The notes under the pieces are model-generated. The model searched no databases. It had not been told where the DNA came from and worked only from the letters and a program-made list of their open reading frames with translations. From Paenibacillus sp. 32352 (GTDB taxonomy: Bacteria > Bacillota > Bacilli > Paenibacillales > NBRC-103111): DNA of 64,000 bases. The translations under genes and the position numbers were made by a program. Shown in pieces: positions 23,102 through 32,049 of this stretch (within the stretch, counting starts at the first letter, position 1; every line of letters starts with the position of its first letter). The stretch is from NCBI RefSeq assembly GCF_002042965.1, contig NZ_MZNT01000013.1, positions 124,001 to 188,000 of the forward strand, given 5' to 3'.

Positions 23102-25480
23102 CTATAAGCTCGATGCTTCCGGCTTTCCATCCGCTTCTTCCATTCTATGAAATTGGAAGCCGTTCTCCACATAGGTATCGTAATAGAGCTTGCCGTTCCT
23201 GTAGTACATGAAGTCGTCCAGCCGGAAGCCGCCCATCATATTCAGCTTCTCGATGCCGCTCGCTTTCTTCTCATGAACGCAGCCCAGCTTGTAAGTACGG
23301 CTGCCGCGATCGACGGCAAACGCGTATTGAATAAATTCGCTCTGAAAGTCGCCGAACAAATATTTTTCTTCATACCGATGACGATGCGTGGATCGATAGA
23401 CGTCCGCCCGCACAGCCGCCTCACTTTCCAAGGTCGCATACAGATCACGGAACAGCTCTTCCTTGGACAATACGGCACGGTTATCGTAGCTGGTCACCAC
23501 GTTGGCTCTTTGCAGCAGCTCGTCTTCAAACGATTGATGGAACAGCGGATGAATGAATACATGGTGCCTCACCGATTCCATCAGCTTCCGAAGCAGCTGC
23601 TCCTCTCCTTGCATCAGCAGCTTCGAAACATTCCCGAGACACCGTTCCTCCCAATAAAAATGAGGTCCGCGGCGCTCCTCCAGCTCCTTGGTAACCTGGT
23701 TCACGACATACTCGTAATACTCGTTAATATTGCGCCCCAAATAGTCGCTCGTAAAGGAAATACTGCTGCGGCTTGCATCACGAAGCTGCTTCTCTATCTG
23801 TTGGAGCTGCTCAACATACTGCTTCATCCGAACATGGAGCTCTTCCAGCTTCTGGATGTATTGCTCCAGTAAACTTCGTTTCGCCTGGTAATAAAGCATA
23901 TCCAGCTTCATTCCATAAATATCGTCCAGAACGGTTTTCACAACCTGCTTCAACGGAACCTGATTGGTGAGACGGCTCCACAGCGATACCCGCTCGCCCG
24001 AATGCGGATCTACCTGCTCCTCATACCGGAGCTCCAGGTCCATTGCGCACTGCTCCAGCAGCGCGTCCGTTTCCTTCAGCTGCCTCCTGAGCTCGGGCAT
24101 GACCGTGTTCTCTTCCGCAGCCTCCGAAGTCCACGCATAGCCGCCAAGGACCCCGTACCGCGGGTTCTCAATAACGCGCTCCTGAAACCGCCGCTCCAAT
24201 TGACGCCCATAGTCCCGTTGAAGAAGCGCCGCTTCGACCCGCCGGGCTACATTCGTGTCAAAAAAGACCCGGGCATTGCTGCCGAACAAGGCGGTCTCCG
24301 CTTCCCGGTAGGTCATCGATCTCCATTGTCCCGGGGAAATGGAATGATAGAGCAGCCCGTACATCCCCTCTACCGCCTTGGCCGGTTCTTCCATCAGAGT
24401 GCGGATCGTCTGGTCTGACTGCTGATCGTCCAGCTCCAACAGTTCAATCAGTTCTTTGCGATCGACCTGGCCCTGCTCCCGCTGCCGCTCCAAAACAACC
24501 CGGTACCAATGGTACAGAACGGTCAAAGCAATCGGCTGATTCGGCCGCTTCACCTTGGATAGACCCGCCGAAACGTAAAACCGGTTATCTCCATCCGGCG
24601 GCATCATATTTTGCCTGAACTGCTGATGGTTATAAATACCATGCTGCGGGTCCGTCTGCTCCGGCGCCATCCGGTTCTTCAGCAGATTGAGGCTGCAAAC
24701 GATCTCGCAGCTCCCCCGCATTCCGCTGTCCGCGAACAGGCCCCTCTCGTCCTTCGTGCTCAGCAGGTATACCATATCAAACAGCGGGGCGGGACCGTGC
24801 TGAACCGGCATGCGGATGCCTTCCCCCGTCACCTGGAGCATCCCCTGGAAGCTGTAAGCTCTGTCCTGGTATCTGTCCACTTCCCGTAAAAAGCTGACCC
24901 CAAGCGAAGAGGAGAAAGCATAGGTCTCCCCGACCTGCTTCTCCTCCAATAACCCATAAAGGTCCGTCATCACGGAGCGGAACTGTTCCCCGAATATCGT
25001 CCTCGCCAGGACGGTCAGCTCCGGCAGCAGCACGTTGCAAGGGTCATCCAGCTGAGTAATGACAGCAATATTCAAACGCTGCAGGCTGGAATACATCCGG
25101 CCGAATTGGGCAATCCGGCTGTTCATCCGGCGAAGCAGCACATTCAGCTCCAGCAGCTTGGCTTCCTCGAGATAAAACTGCCTGTGCGTATTCGTGCGCA
25201 CCGTCTTCTTGTCTTCTGACAGGGCAGGCAGCGTCCAGGAGTACAGATTATCATCCGTCTCCACCGGCTTCGTCCCTACATGCAGATAGACAACCCCGTC
25301 ACTGTTGTTCCACTGGTTCCCGTTCAGCTTGCGGATCTGCTGAAGCGCCTCCTCCGTCTTGTCGCCAAGAAACAGGAAGACGAGAGGATGGTTGATGCTG
25401 CGCAGCTCATCGTCGTTGCTCCCCAGGCTGTCCATCTCCGCGTCATATTCATTTGCAAATGCTAGCAATGCGTCGCGCAT
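23102..25480 (-). CDS. large uncharacterised partner of the tubulin-like protein
   Basis: 792 residues; I do not recognise the family. The N terminus (P-L-V-F-L-F-L-G-D-K-T-E-E-A, V-V-Y-L-H-V-G) and the segment F-D-M-V-Y-L-L-S-T-K-D-E-R-G-L near 250 read like alternating alpha/beta strands and echo the F-D-x-V-x-L-L pattern of bacterial tubulin-like proteins, but no GGTGSG is present. Much of residues 330-700 is helical with coiled-coil character (V-K-T-V-L-D-D-I-Y-G, I-Q-K-L-E-E-L-H-V-R-M-K-Q-Y-V). No membrane segment. It begins 51 bp after the tubulin-like gene stop. It could be a degenerate tubulin paralogue or a scaffold; either is inference. Confidence 0.68.
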   Translation of the reverse strand: MRDALLAFANEYDAEMDSLGSNDDELRSINHPLVFLFLGDKTEEALQQIRKLNGNQWNNSDGVVYLHVGTKPVETDDNLYSWTLPALSEDKKTVRTNTHRQFYLEEAKLLELNVLLRRMNSRIAQFGRMYSSLQRLNIAVITQLDDPCNVLLPELTVLARTIFGEQFRSVMTDLYGLLEEKQVGETYAFSSSLGVSFLREVDRYQDRAYSFQGMLQVTGEGIRMPVQHGPAPLFDMVYLLSTKDERGLFADSGMRGSCEIVCSLNLLKNRMAPEQTDPQHGIYNHQQFRQNMMPPDGDNRFYVSAGLSKVKRPNQPIALTVLYHWYRVVLERQREQGQVDRKELIELLELDDQQSDQTIRTLMEEPAKAVEGMYGLLYHSISPGQWRSMTYREAETALFGSNARVFFDTNVARRVEAALLQRDYGRQLERRFQERVIENPRYGVLGGYAWTSEAAEENTVMPELRRQLKETDALLEQCAMDLELRYEEQVDPHSGERVSLWSRLTNQVPLKQVVKTVLDDIYGMKLDMLYYQAKRSLLEQYIQKLEELHVRMKQYVEQLQQIEKQLRDASRSSISFTSDYLGRNINEYYEYVVNQVTKELEERRGPHFYWEERCLGNVSKLLMQGEEQLLRKLMESVRHHVFIHPLFHQSFEDELLQRANVVTSYDNRAVLSKEELFRDLYATLESEAAVRADVYRSTHRHRYEEKYLFGDFQSEFIQYAFAVDRGSRTYKLGCVHEKKASGIEKLNMMGGFRLDDFMYYRNGKLYYDTYVENGFQFHRMEEADGKPEASSL

Positions 25481-25531
25481 AGTCCTCTGCTCCCTCCTTT
25501 CACAGCTCTGTACAAAGCGGGCGAAAGCTCA

Positions 25532-28500
25532 TTATTTCAGGCTTCTCACCATATCGCTTACTTTACCGGATACCAGCTTATAGAACTGGTACATGTCTTC
25601 ACCGTTTTCCCATTCCACGCGGTCATAGTCCAGGGCCGACTTGGCCTCCGCATAGGCTTCAGCCATTTGCTGAAGCGTTGCGAGCAACTCGCTGATATCC
25701 GCCGAAGCCGTCAGCTGCTGGCTCCGTTTGGCTGCTTTGCGCTGCAGCAGGCTCCGTTTCTTCTCATCCAGGCCGCGAATCTTGGAATAGATTTCGTATT
25801 CTACGAATTTGTTGCTTTGCATCAGGTTGACGAACGGCTCCCAAGGATCTTCCTCTGCGTCATGGTCATAGACGTACAAGGCGCCTTTTTTGCGAATGGT
25901 GAGCGTATAGGACGCATCGATAAACAGCTGCATTAATTTCTCCTCATCCTTATGAGCGTCGAGCAACTTTTCGAGCTCCTCGATTTTGAGGGTGATCGAA
26001 TTCATTTTGCGCCATTCTTCCTTCACTCGCTTCAGCAGCTCCGGAGAACGGATCAAATTGTCCTTGGCCAGCTCCTCGTTCACGCTGCCGAAAATATCCT
26101 TGGTGCTCTCAACCGGAAGCCCCTGCTCCAGCATCCGTTTCAAATCGGCTACGCAGCGCTGCAGTTCTCCTAAGTTCGGCTTTTGCGAGTTAAGCTGAAG
26201 CTGGTACGACTCCAGGTGACGCTCTACATCAAATGGCTTCGTGAACACGCACTCGTACCGGTTGATCGTGCCGCTGTCCTCACCTTTTTCCCTGATGCAG
26301 CGGTAAGCCACCATCTGATCGAACAGGTCGCGCACTTCCGCGTTATATTTTTTTACCCGCTTGTTATCATACGTATCTCCCCAGGATTTCTCAGGGATTG
26401 GCGACGGCAGATAAGTCCAGTTCACCTTATCGGTCTGTACAAGGTGGCGTCCGATGCCTTCCGGCTCCAGAATCGTATTCTCGTAGCTGGTCTCATACAC
26501 TTTAAGCGGCGTATACAGGAACAGCGGAATCCCGTTCTGGGTGTTCAGCCAGAAAATCCGGTTCTTTACTTCGCTCTCTTTGATCGTGAAGCGAGAGTTG
26601 GCGATGGCGTGATCCTGGAAATTCCGGATGCCCTTGAAAATATTCGGCGCTTTAACCGGTACCGAAACGAAGCCCCAAGAAGGGAAGTTGAAATGACCCG
26701 AGCTGTTGCTCAGATGGAAAACCGGCTTCGCCTCCTCGTACAAGCGGCTTGAGATTTTCTGCTCCACAAGCTTCTCGATGGAATCGTCGTTGCCGTATTT
26801 GATGATCAAATACTCTTCCATCGACTTGGTGATCAGATCCCCGAAATGGTCCGTCAAAAATTCCGAGATCGAGCTGACGACATCCACTTCCTGCTCCTTG
26901 ATCCATTGATTGGACTTCACCAGCAGCTCGTTCGTAAAGTCGCGGATCAAGTCATTTACGTTCTTCTCGTCGGTCACCTGGTTGATCAGCTTGGCGATGT
27001 CCGGCACGCTGACCACGTTCCAGTAGTACGTCCGGTTTCCTTTATGGTCTACCTCTTCTTGTCCGTTCGTCAGGATATCGCCGTTTTTCTCGAAAATTTT
27101 ATTCAGCTCGTTTAACAGCTCCGTGAATACCTGATAAATGCGGGAATTTTCCTGATTAATCAAATGGTACAGATCCTCGTAAAACTCCACCATTTGTTCC
27201 ATGCGCTCGCGGTCGGCGTGCAGCAAATACTCCTGAATTTTAGCCTCGATAAACGCATCCTTCTTCTTGTCCTTGGAAATGAAGGCGCTGCGCGCTTCGG
27301 TCATCTTCTGCTCCGAGCTCTCTTCAGCGGATTCGATATCGCGCGGAATGCGATAGATGCTCTCCTTCAACGATTCGATATAGGAGGAGATCAGCTTGAG
27401 CAGACAGAAGCCTTTATCCTGCAAAATGATACGCGACACGTAAAACGGTCCCTGCTCCGGATTTCTGAAGATTTTGGTCACCTGCTCGGTGAACAGCTCC
27501 TTCTTCTCGCCCGGCAGCTGCTTACGGCATTTGATGTATTCCTCACGCGCCCGGGACAGGAAATTTTGCTCCAGCTCGGTATCGAGGTTGACCGTCTGCT
27601 GCTTGATCACATTATGGTAGCTGAGGCGCTCGCTGTTCTGGTAGCCAGGAATCGGCTCCGGCACCCTTTGGCCGAATTCCCGATGAATCGAATCCGGGTC
27701 GATGCCCAGCTTGTGAGCCAGCTTCTCCACGTCTTCCTGGGATGGGCCCGCTTCGAACATTTTTTCCATGCGCTGAAATACTTTGTAAGCCAAGTAAGTC
27801 GTCATTTCTTCAATCGGCAGCACCGCAGAGGATGCGCCCAAAATGTTGTACTGATAGTTAGCGGCATACGCCTTCGGCATCTGGTTGATGTTCGTGCGAA
27901 TGTTGCTGATATAATCGTGGATCGCGAATTCTTCGCCGGAGCTTTTGTCCTCGCTCGCCATAAAGTTCGTAATATTTTCCGCCGTCACATTCATACAGTA
28001 ATCGTACGCATTTTCCAGCAGCTTGCCCTCGAGATTGGTCGCGGAGATCAAATGCGCCAGATTGAACGGAGGCATAGGCGAATTGACGTTCAAAATGCTG
28101 GCGTACTGCTGCTTGAAGCGCTCATTGCGCTCATCCACGTTCATCCAGTAATCGAGCTCTTTCAAAGCCGCATAGCCGTTCTTCTTGATATATTCGCGGG
28201 AATGCTCAGTCAAGCTCTTGTTCGCCAGATTCACGTCCGGTGTGAACAGATAGCCGAGCAGGTTCACCTTATCGACTCCGGCAGAGCCGAAATCCCGCTC
28301 AATAATACCGCGTACGATATAGGCGATGTCCAGGAAGCATCCGCTACCCGTGCCTCCCGATAAACCTGTCAGCAGAAACACCATCAGCTTCTTGTTCGTG
28401 CCGACCGACAGTGTCTTGATCTTCCGTTCGATCGTTTGAACGACTTGAACGATTTTGGTAAACAACAGGAGGCGGCCGGCTTGTCTGACACCTGACGCTC

Positions 28501-28921
28501 CGTTGATCCCATCGGTGATGGTCAGCTCAGGAGAAAGCCATTCCTTTATGTAGTCCTCCAGTACGCTGCGGTTTTGCAGGACGCTGCCGATTTCGGCATT
28601 GGAGAGCAGCACGAATTCCGTCAGCGGATCAAGCCCGATTCCCTTATATTTCTTGTTGCGGTCATGCTCGTTAGTCTCCAGGGCAAGAAACTCGACGTTG
28701 TTCGGCTTCTCCTTCTTCTTCTTCGTAAAAGGGTCCTCCGGCAGCTTGAAGCGGCGGTTGATCTGGTATTTCAAACGGAGCAGCGCATCGATTCCCGTGC
28801 CGCCAAGACCGATGATCAGCATCGGATTGTCTATCGTATCTACGCGGATTTTATCGCTGATAATCCCTCCGCCAAGCGATACATCCAGCTGTTGTATATG
28901 CTCTCTGACTACTGCTTTCAT
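25532..28921 (-). CDS. tubulin-superfamily GTPase-like protein (Tubulin_2 type)
   Basis: 1129 residues; ATG seven bases after GGGAGG. The N-terminal ~400 residues carry the tubulin/FtsZ nucleotide fold: a first glycine loop P-M-L-I-I-G-L-G-G-T-G (34-43) and the signature L-S-G-G-T-G-S-G-C (G189-G-T-G-S-G194) that binds the GTP phosphates, followed by L-L-G-Y-L-F-T-P. The remaining ~700 residues are mainly helical with no membrane segment. Size and arrangement fit the Pfam tubulin-like family of large bacterial proteins rather than FtsZ, TubZ or BtubA. It follows the signal-peptide vWA gene by 23 bp. By analogy it may form a nucleotide-dependent polymer or switch beneath the membrane vWA proteins; whether it polymerises is unknown. 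Confidence 0.85.
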   Translation of the reverse strand: MKAVVREHIQQLDVSLGGGIISDKIRVDTIDNPMLIIGLGGTGIDALLRLKYQINRRFKLPEDPFTKKKKEKPNNVEFLALETNEHDRNKKYKGIGLDPLTEFVLLSNAEIGSVLQNRSVLEDYIKEWLSPELTITDGINGASGVRQAGRLLLFTKIVQVVQTIERKIKTLSVGTNKKLMVFLLTGLSGGTGSGCFLDIAYIVRGIIERDFGSAGVDKVNLLGYLFTPDVNLANKSLTEHSREYIKKNGYAALKELDYWMNVDERNERFKQQYASILNVNSPMPPFNLAHLISATNLEGKLLENAYDYCMNVTAENITNFMASEDKSSGEEFAIHDYISNIRTNINQMPKAYAANYQYNILGASSAVLPIEEMTTYLAYKVFQRMEKMFEAGPSQEDVEKLAHKLGIDPDSIHREFGQRVPEPIPGYQNSERLSYHNVIKQQTVNLDTELEQNFLSRAREEYIKCRKQLPGEKKELFTEQVTKIFRNPEQGPFYVSRIILQDKGFCLLKLISSYIESLKESIYRIPRDIESAEESSEQKMTEARSAFISKDKKKDAFIEAKIQEYLLHADRERMEQMVEFYEDLYHLINQENSRIYQVFTELLNELNKIFEKNGDILTNGQEEVDHKGNRTYYWNVVSVPDIAKLINQVTDEKNVNDLIRDFTNELLVKSNQWIKEQEVDVVSSISEFLTDHFGDLITKSMEEYLIIKYGNDDSIEKLVEQKISSRLYEEAKPVFHLSNSSGHFNFPSWGFVSVPVKAPNIFKGIRNFQDHAIANSRFTIKESEVKNRIFWLNTQNGIPLFLYTPLKVYETSYENTILEPEGIGRHLVQTDKVNWTYLPSPIPEKSWGDTYDNKRVKKYNAEVRDLFDQMVAYRCIREKGEDSGTINRYECVFTKPFDVERHLESYQLQLNSQKPNLGELQRCVADLKRMLEQGLPVESTKDIFGSVNEELAKDNLIRSPELLKRVKEEWRKMNSITLKIEELEKLLDAHKDEEKLMQLFIDASYTLTIRKKGALYVYDHDAEEDPWEPFVNLMQSNKFVEYEIYSKIRGLDEKKRSLLQRKAAKRSQQLTASADISELLATLQQMAEAYAEAKSALDYDRVEWENGEDMYQFYKLVSGKVSDMVRSLK

Positions 28922-28944
28922 GGTATGTCCTCCCGTATACGGAA

Positions 28945-30708
28945 CTATTTTAAATACTCAAGAGTAATCGATTTATTGACATTTTGTAGCGTTATTTTGA
29001 CTCGATCGTTATTTTTAAGCTCTTTTCCTTTGGATGCGTCGAATACCCGGCCGCCCTTTTCAATCGTACAGCCCGACTCGTTGTACAGCACGACGTTATC
29101 GCCGGCTCCAGGCTTCAATACGATTTCCCTGGTCTCCGCAAACTCAGGAGCCAGCTGCAGCAGCTGGTGGAGCTGGCATTTGCCCTTGAACGCATTCAGC
29201 TTCTTATACTGCGGATTCGTCCGCTCCCCGGTATCTTCATCCTTGATTTCAAGGACAATCTGCCCGACGAAGCCCTTGTTCGCTTTCTTCCAGGCGGAGA
29301 AGGCAAACCATGCGGCGGCTAACAGCACGAGCACTCCGGCAATCCAACCGCCGGTAACCGCCCAGTTCGTCTTGGAGGCTTCCGCAGCCGCACCGTTGTC
29401 CGTTGCAGCCTTGGCCCCCGACTTGGCCGATACCTTGGCAGGCTGGGATTCCCGCACGAAGTTGGCATTCTCTACCTTTACCTTCAGCTCGTAATCATGC
29501 GCATCCGCGATTTTCATGGAGCCCTCGATGCCTTTGTCCGACGTAGTCAGCGGAATCTCCTGCGTTTTTTGCGTATCAAGATCGGTCACGATCAGCGTCG
29601 ACTTCGCATTTTTGTACAAATCGGTGTCCGTAATGTTCTGTCCGTTGGACTGCAAATACGCTTTGACAGGCACAGTTACACCAGGCCCATAAGATATAGA
29701 CGACGAAAGTTCCATCGACACCTGCAAATCGTAGTTATAAATTAAATTGATATTGATTTTTTCTTTTGGAACGCCTTTGATTTGCAGCTTCCAATCTCCC
29801 TGGACCGGATTCAAAATTTTGATCAGCGAGTATGCATTAGAAGTGGAATAGACGATCTTATCGGAAGGCACCGCCTGCTCCTGACCCGAAGGGTTAAACA
29901 GCTTGACCTCCACAGGCTTGCTGGACATGATCGAAATATTCGCTTCCTGAACGCTGGAATTCGGGATTTTGACCGCTACGTCCTGGAACTGCCCGTTCGC
30001 CGTAAAGCCCGTCAGCGGAACGACCTTGAGCTTCAAATGGCTGGCATAGATCTCGCTCAGGATTTGCGGGAGATCGTCCGCCGTGCTCGTCACGAACAGC
30101 TTGCCGTTCGTCTCCTTGGAGATGCGCTCCAGCGCGTCCTTGTTCAATTGCCCGTCGGCATTAAGGCCGATCGTATAGATCGGAATGCCCTTGTCCTTGG
30201 CCTTCTTCACCGCGTCGTTCAGCACCTTATCGGACTGATCCTGCGACTTGCCCGTATTGAGGGAGTTGTTCCCGTCGGTCAGCAACACGATGAGCGGAAC
30301 ATGCCCCGGCTCGGAGCCCGATTCCAGCACTTTGACCGCTTCGCTGACGCCAACGGCAATATCCGTATAAGGTCCTCTCGTCAGCTGGTCGATGAACGAC
30401 TTCAGATCTTGTTTATCCTGCATGCTGTTCATCTTTAGAAGCGCCTTTTCCCTAAGCACCTGATCGGTATAAGCGACCACCCCGATTTTGTCCCCTTGGA
30501 CCGATGCCATGTCGACGAACATTTTCATCGCCTCATAGCTTACTTTATTGACGTCGCTCTCGTTCATCGAGGTGCTGACGTCTACCGATAGCACGGCGTC
30601 GATTTTCGTATCGCTGTTCGTATCGGCAGCCCATGCCGCTTGCGACAAGGTAAGAAGCAACAGCAGCGTCGCGGAAAGCAAGCGGATGATGGATTTGGTT
30701 TTATTCAT
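28945..30708 (-). CDS. exported vWA-domain protein with C-terminal membrane anchor and cytoplasmic domain
   Basis: 587 residues from the ATG at 30708 (GGAGG about 10 nt upstream). A signal peptide ends A-W-A-A-D (27/28). The vWA domain keeps its metal site, D43-V-S-T-S47, with P-Y-T-D-I-A-V-G near 115 and L-L-T-D-G-N-N near 145. Beta-rich domains follow (residues 230-460), then one membrane helix (I-A-G-V-L-V-L-L-A-A-A-W, near 475-495) and a ~95-residue C-terminal domain ending in L-K-N-N-D-R-V-K-I, which has an FHA-like strand pattern without being a clear match. The vWA part should lie outside the cell with the small domain in the cytoplasm. It is the first gene of the minus-strand arm and may link an outside ligand to the tubulin-like protein. 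Confidence 0.83.
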   Translation of the reverse strand: MNKTKSIIRLLSATLLLLLTLSQAAWAADTNSDTKIDAVLSVDVSTSMNESDVNKVSYEAMKMFVDMASVQGDKIGVVAYTDQVLREKALLKMNSMQDKQDLKSFIDQLTRGPYTDIAVGVSEAVKVLESGSEPGHVPLIVLLTDGNNSLNTGKSQDQSDKVLNDAVKKAKDKGIPIYTIGLNADGQLNKDALERISKETNGKLFVTSTADDLPQILSEIYASHLKLKVVPLTGFTANGQFQDVAVKIPNSSVQEANISIMSSKPVEVKLFNPSGQEQAVPSDKIVYSTSNAYSLIKILNPVQGDWKLQIKGVPKEKININLIYNYDLQVSMELSSSISYGPGVTVPVKAYLQSNGQNITDTDLYKNAKSTLIVTDLDTQKTQEIPLTTSDKGIEGSMKIADAHDYELKVKVENANFVRESQPAKVSAKSGAKAATDNGAAAEASKTNWAVTGGWIAGVLVLLAAAWFAFSAWKKANKGFVGQIVLEIKDEDTGERTNPQYKKLNAFKGKCQLHQLLQLAPEFAETREIVLKPGAGDNVVLYNESGCTIEKGGRVFDASKGKELKNNDRVKITLQNVNKSITLEYLK

Positions 30709-30950
30709 GGTGTTGATTCCTCCAAAGCAAGATGGTTTACTTAACATAACGAAGCATTCTATGCTCCTGTTGCAGCCGTGCAAATCTCGCATTCTTCGCT
30801 ACCCGATCGCCTTTGTTCGAGCCGCTTCGCTGTCAATAGACAATCAAAGGTGGAACGAAGTGGGAGTTATGCTGTATATTATGTCTACTAACATATTAAC
30901 TTTTTGGTATGTAAAATTCCACTAAGAGAATCTGATATCAGGAGAAAACC

Positions 30951-31103
30951 ATGCCGACATTTATTGGAATTGCGTTTGCCGCCGTTTTTATTGCCGTCCG
31001 TTGGGTCTACTTTCATACATCCAAGCAGCGGGAAGTATCGTCAAATGCTGTCGACGCCGGGTTTATTCAAGCCTTGAACAACAACGGTGAGCGACATGAG
31101 TAG
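30951..31103 (+). CDS. 50-residue single-pass membrane microprotein
   Basis: Starts at the ATG at 30951, five to seven bases after AGGAGA. It reads M-P-T-F-I-G-I-A-F-A-A-V-F-I-A-V-R-W-V-Y-F, then a polar tail ending G-E-R-H-E. One N-terminal helix of about 18 residues should anchor it. It opens the plus-strand arm, and the next gene's ATG lies inside its last codons (8-bp overlap), which supports its being translated and coupled. No family recognised; below the usual length cut-off, so it could be missed in routine annotation. Confidence 0.68.
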   Translation: MPTFIGIAFAAVFIAVRWVYFHTSKQREVSSNAVDAGFIQALNNNGERHE

Positions 31104-32043
31104 CAAAATTCCCGTACAATTCCGCAAATCCGTCGTAACCCGCCATGCATTTGAACGTTTGAAACATTGCAAAGGTTGCGGTTCTTATTCCGTGCTTTGG
31201 CATGACCGTTGCTTGAAATGCGGTGCGGAAGGAAAATTTCAATCGCTGCAGGAGCTCGTGGGTACGGTGCGCCGCCGGGGAGCCTGGAGAGACTCCATGA
31301 TCGTCTTCTCCATCTGCCTGGCCGCTTTTTTCCTGGCCGAGAGCGGCCCTCAGATGATTCTTTCTATCGTCGGAGGCTTTGTTCTGGCCGCAGGCTATTT
31401 GCTGCTGAACCGCAAGTATGCCCCGTCTATCGAGAAACGGCTGCTTCACCAGCTGTTGGCGGAGGAGCACCGCTCTATCCGAGACGGGCTGCTGCTTGAT
31501 GTAGAGGACGCGGGACAGGATCTGAAGGCGGGAGAATATAAGCTCGCCTATGAAAAGCTGAGGGAAATCGGCTATTTGATCCAGGGCAATCAGGTGAAGG
31601 TGCTCAAGCTGATGTGCCTGAACCATTTTATTTTGCGAAGAGATATGGAGCTGGAGCTGTCGGAGCTGATTCCCGACGATTTTGACAAGGAGTTTGTTCG
31701 TTACCTGCACGAGGTCAGCAAGGTGAACCCGCAGCTGATCAAGAGCGACACTCTCAGCTACGTGTGGAAATATCGCGTCCTGATCGAGGCGCTGCCTGAA
31801 GGCAGGGAGACGCTGGCGCTGGCCGCCAGCGCCGCTCTCCGCGTGAAGGCTTATGTGCTGCAGTATCAGGAGCTGGTCACTGCCTTTATTGACGAGCTGC
31901 CGCGTGACCGGCTTCTCCGGCTTTCGCGCCTGCTTCAGGACAGCCAGAACGAAGCGCCGGAGCTGTATGCCAGAACAAGGGACATCGTCCAGCAGAAATA
32001 CGGCTCGGATCCCGAGTTTCAAGCCCAAGGTTTAGGAGGGTAG
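31096..32043 (+). CDS. zinc-ribbon membrane protein, unknown function
   Basis: 315 residues from the ATG at 31096 (GGTGAG upstream); a GTG nine bases earlier is the alternative. Four cysteines, C25-K-G-C28 and C39-L-K-C42, form a zinc ribbon of the same style as in the GTPase at 18958-20223. Two close membrane segments follow (about 64-82 and 84-104, M-I-V-F-S-I-C-L-A-A-F-F and V-G-G-F-V-L-A-A-G-Y-L-L), so both ends are cytoplasmic. The C-terminal 200 residues are helical and charged. It is coupled to the microprotein and only 6 bp ahead of the next gene. A docking platform for operon partners is a reasonable but unproven role. Confidence 0.75.
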   Translation: MSSKIPVQFRKSVVTRHAFERLKHCKGCGSYSVLWHDRCLKCGAEGKFQSLQELVGTVRRRGAWRDSMIVFSICLAAFFLAESGPQMILSIVGGFVLAAGYLLLNRKYAPSIEKRLLHQLLAEEHRSIRDGLLLDVEDAGQDLKAGEYKLAYEKLREIGYLIQGNQVKVLKLMCLNHFILRRDMELELSELIPDDFDKEFVRYLHEVSKVNPQLIKSDTLSYVWKYRVLIEALPEGRETLALAASAALRVKAYVLQYQELVTAFIDELPRDRLLRLSRLLQDSQNEAPELYARTRDIVQQKYGSDPEFQAQGLGG

Positions 32044-32049
32044 CAGGCG

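Noticed and set aside
27164..28363. 399-codon open frame on the plus strand
   Set aside because: Antisense to the tubulin-like gene; composition and lack of motifs mark it as a shadow.
31063..32028. 321-codon open frame on the minus strand
   Set aside because: Antisense to the zinc-ribbon membrane gene, whose zinc motif and overlap support the plus frame.
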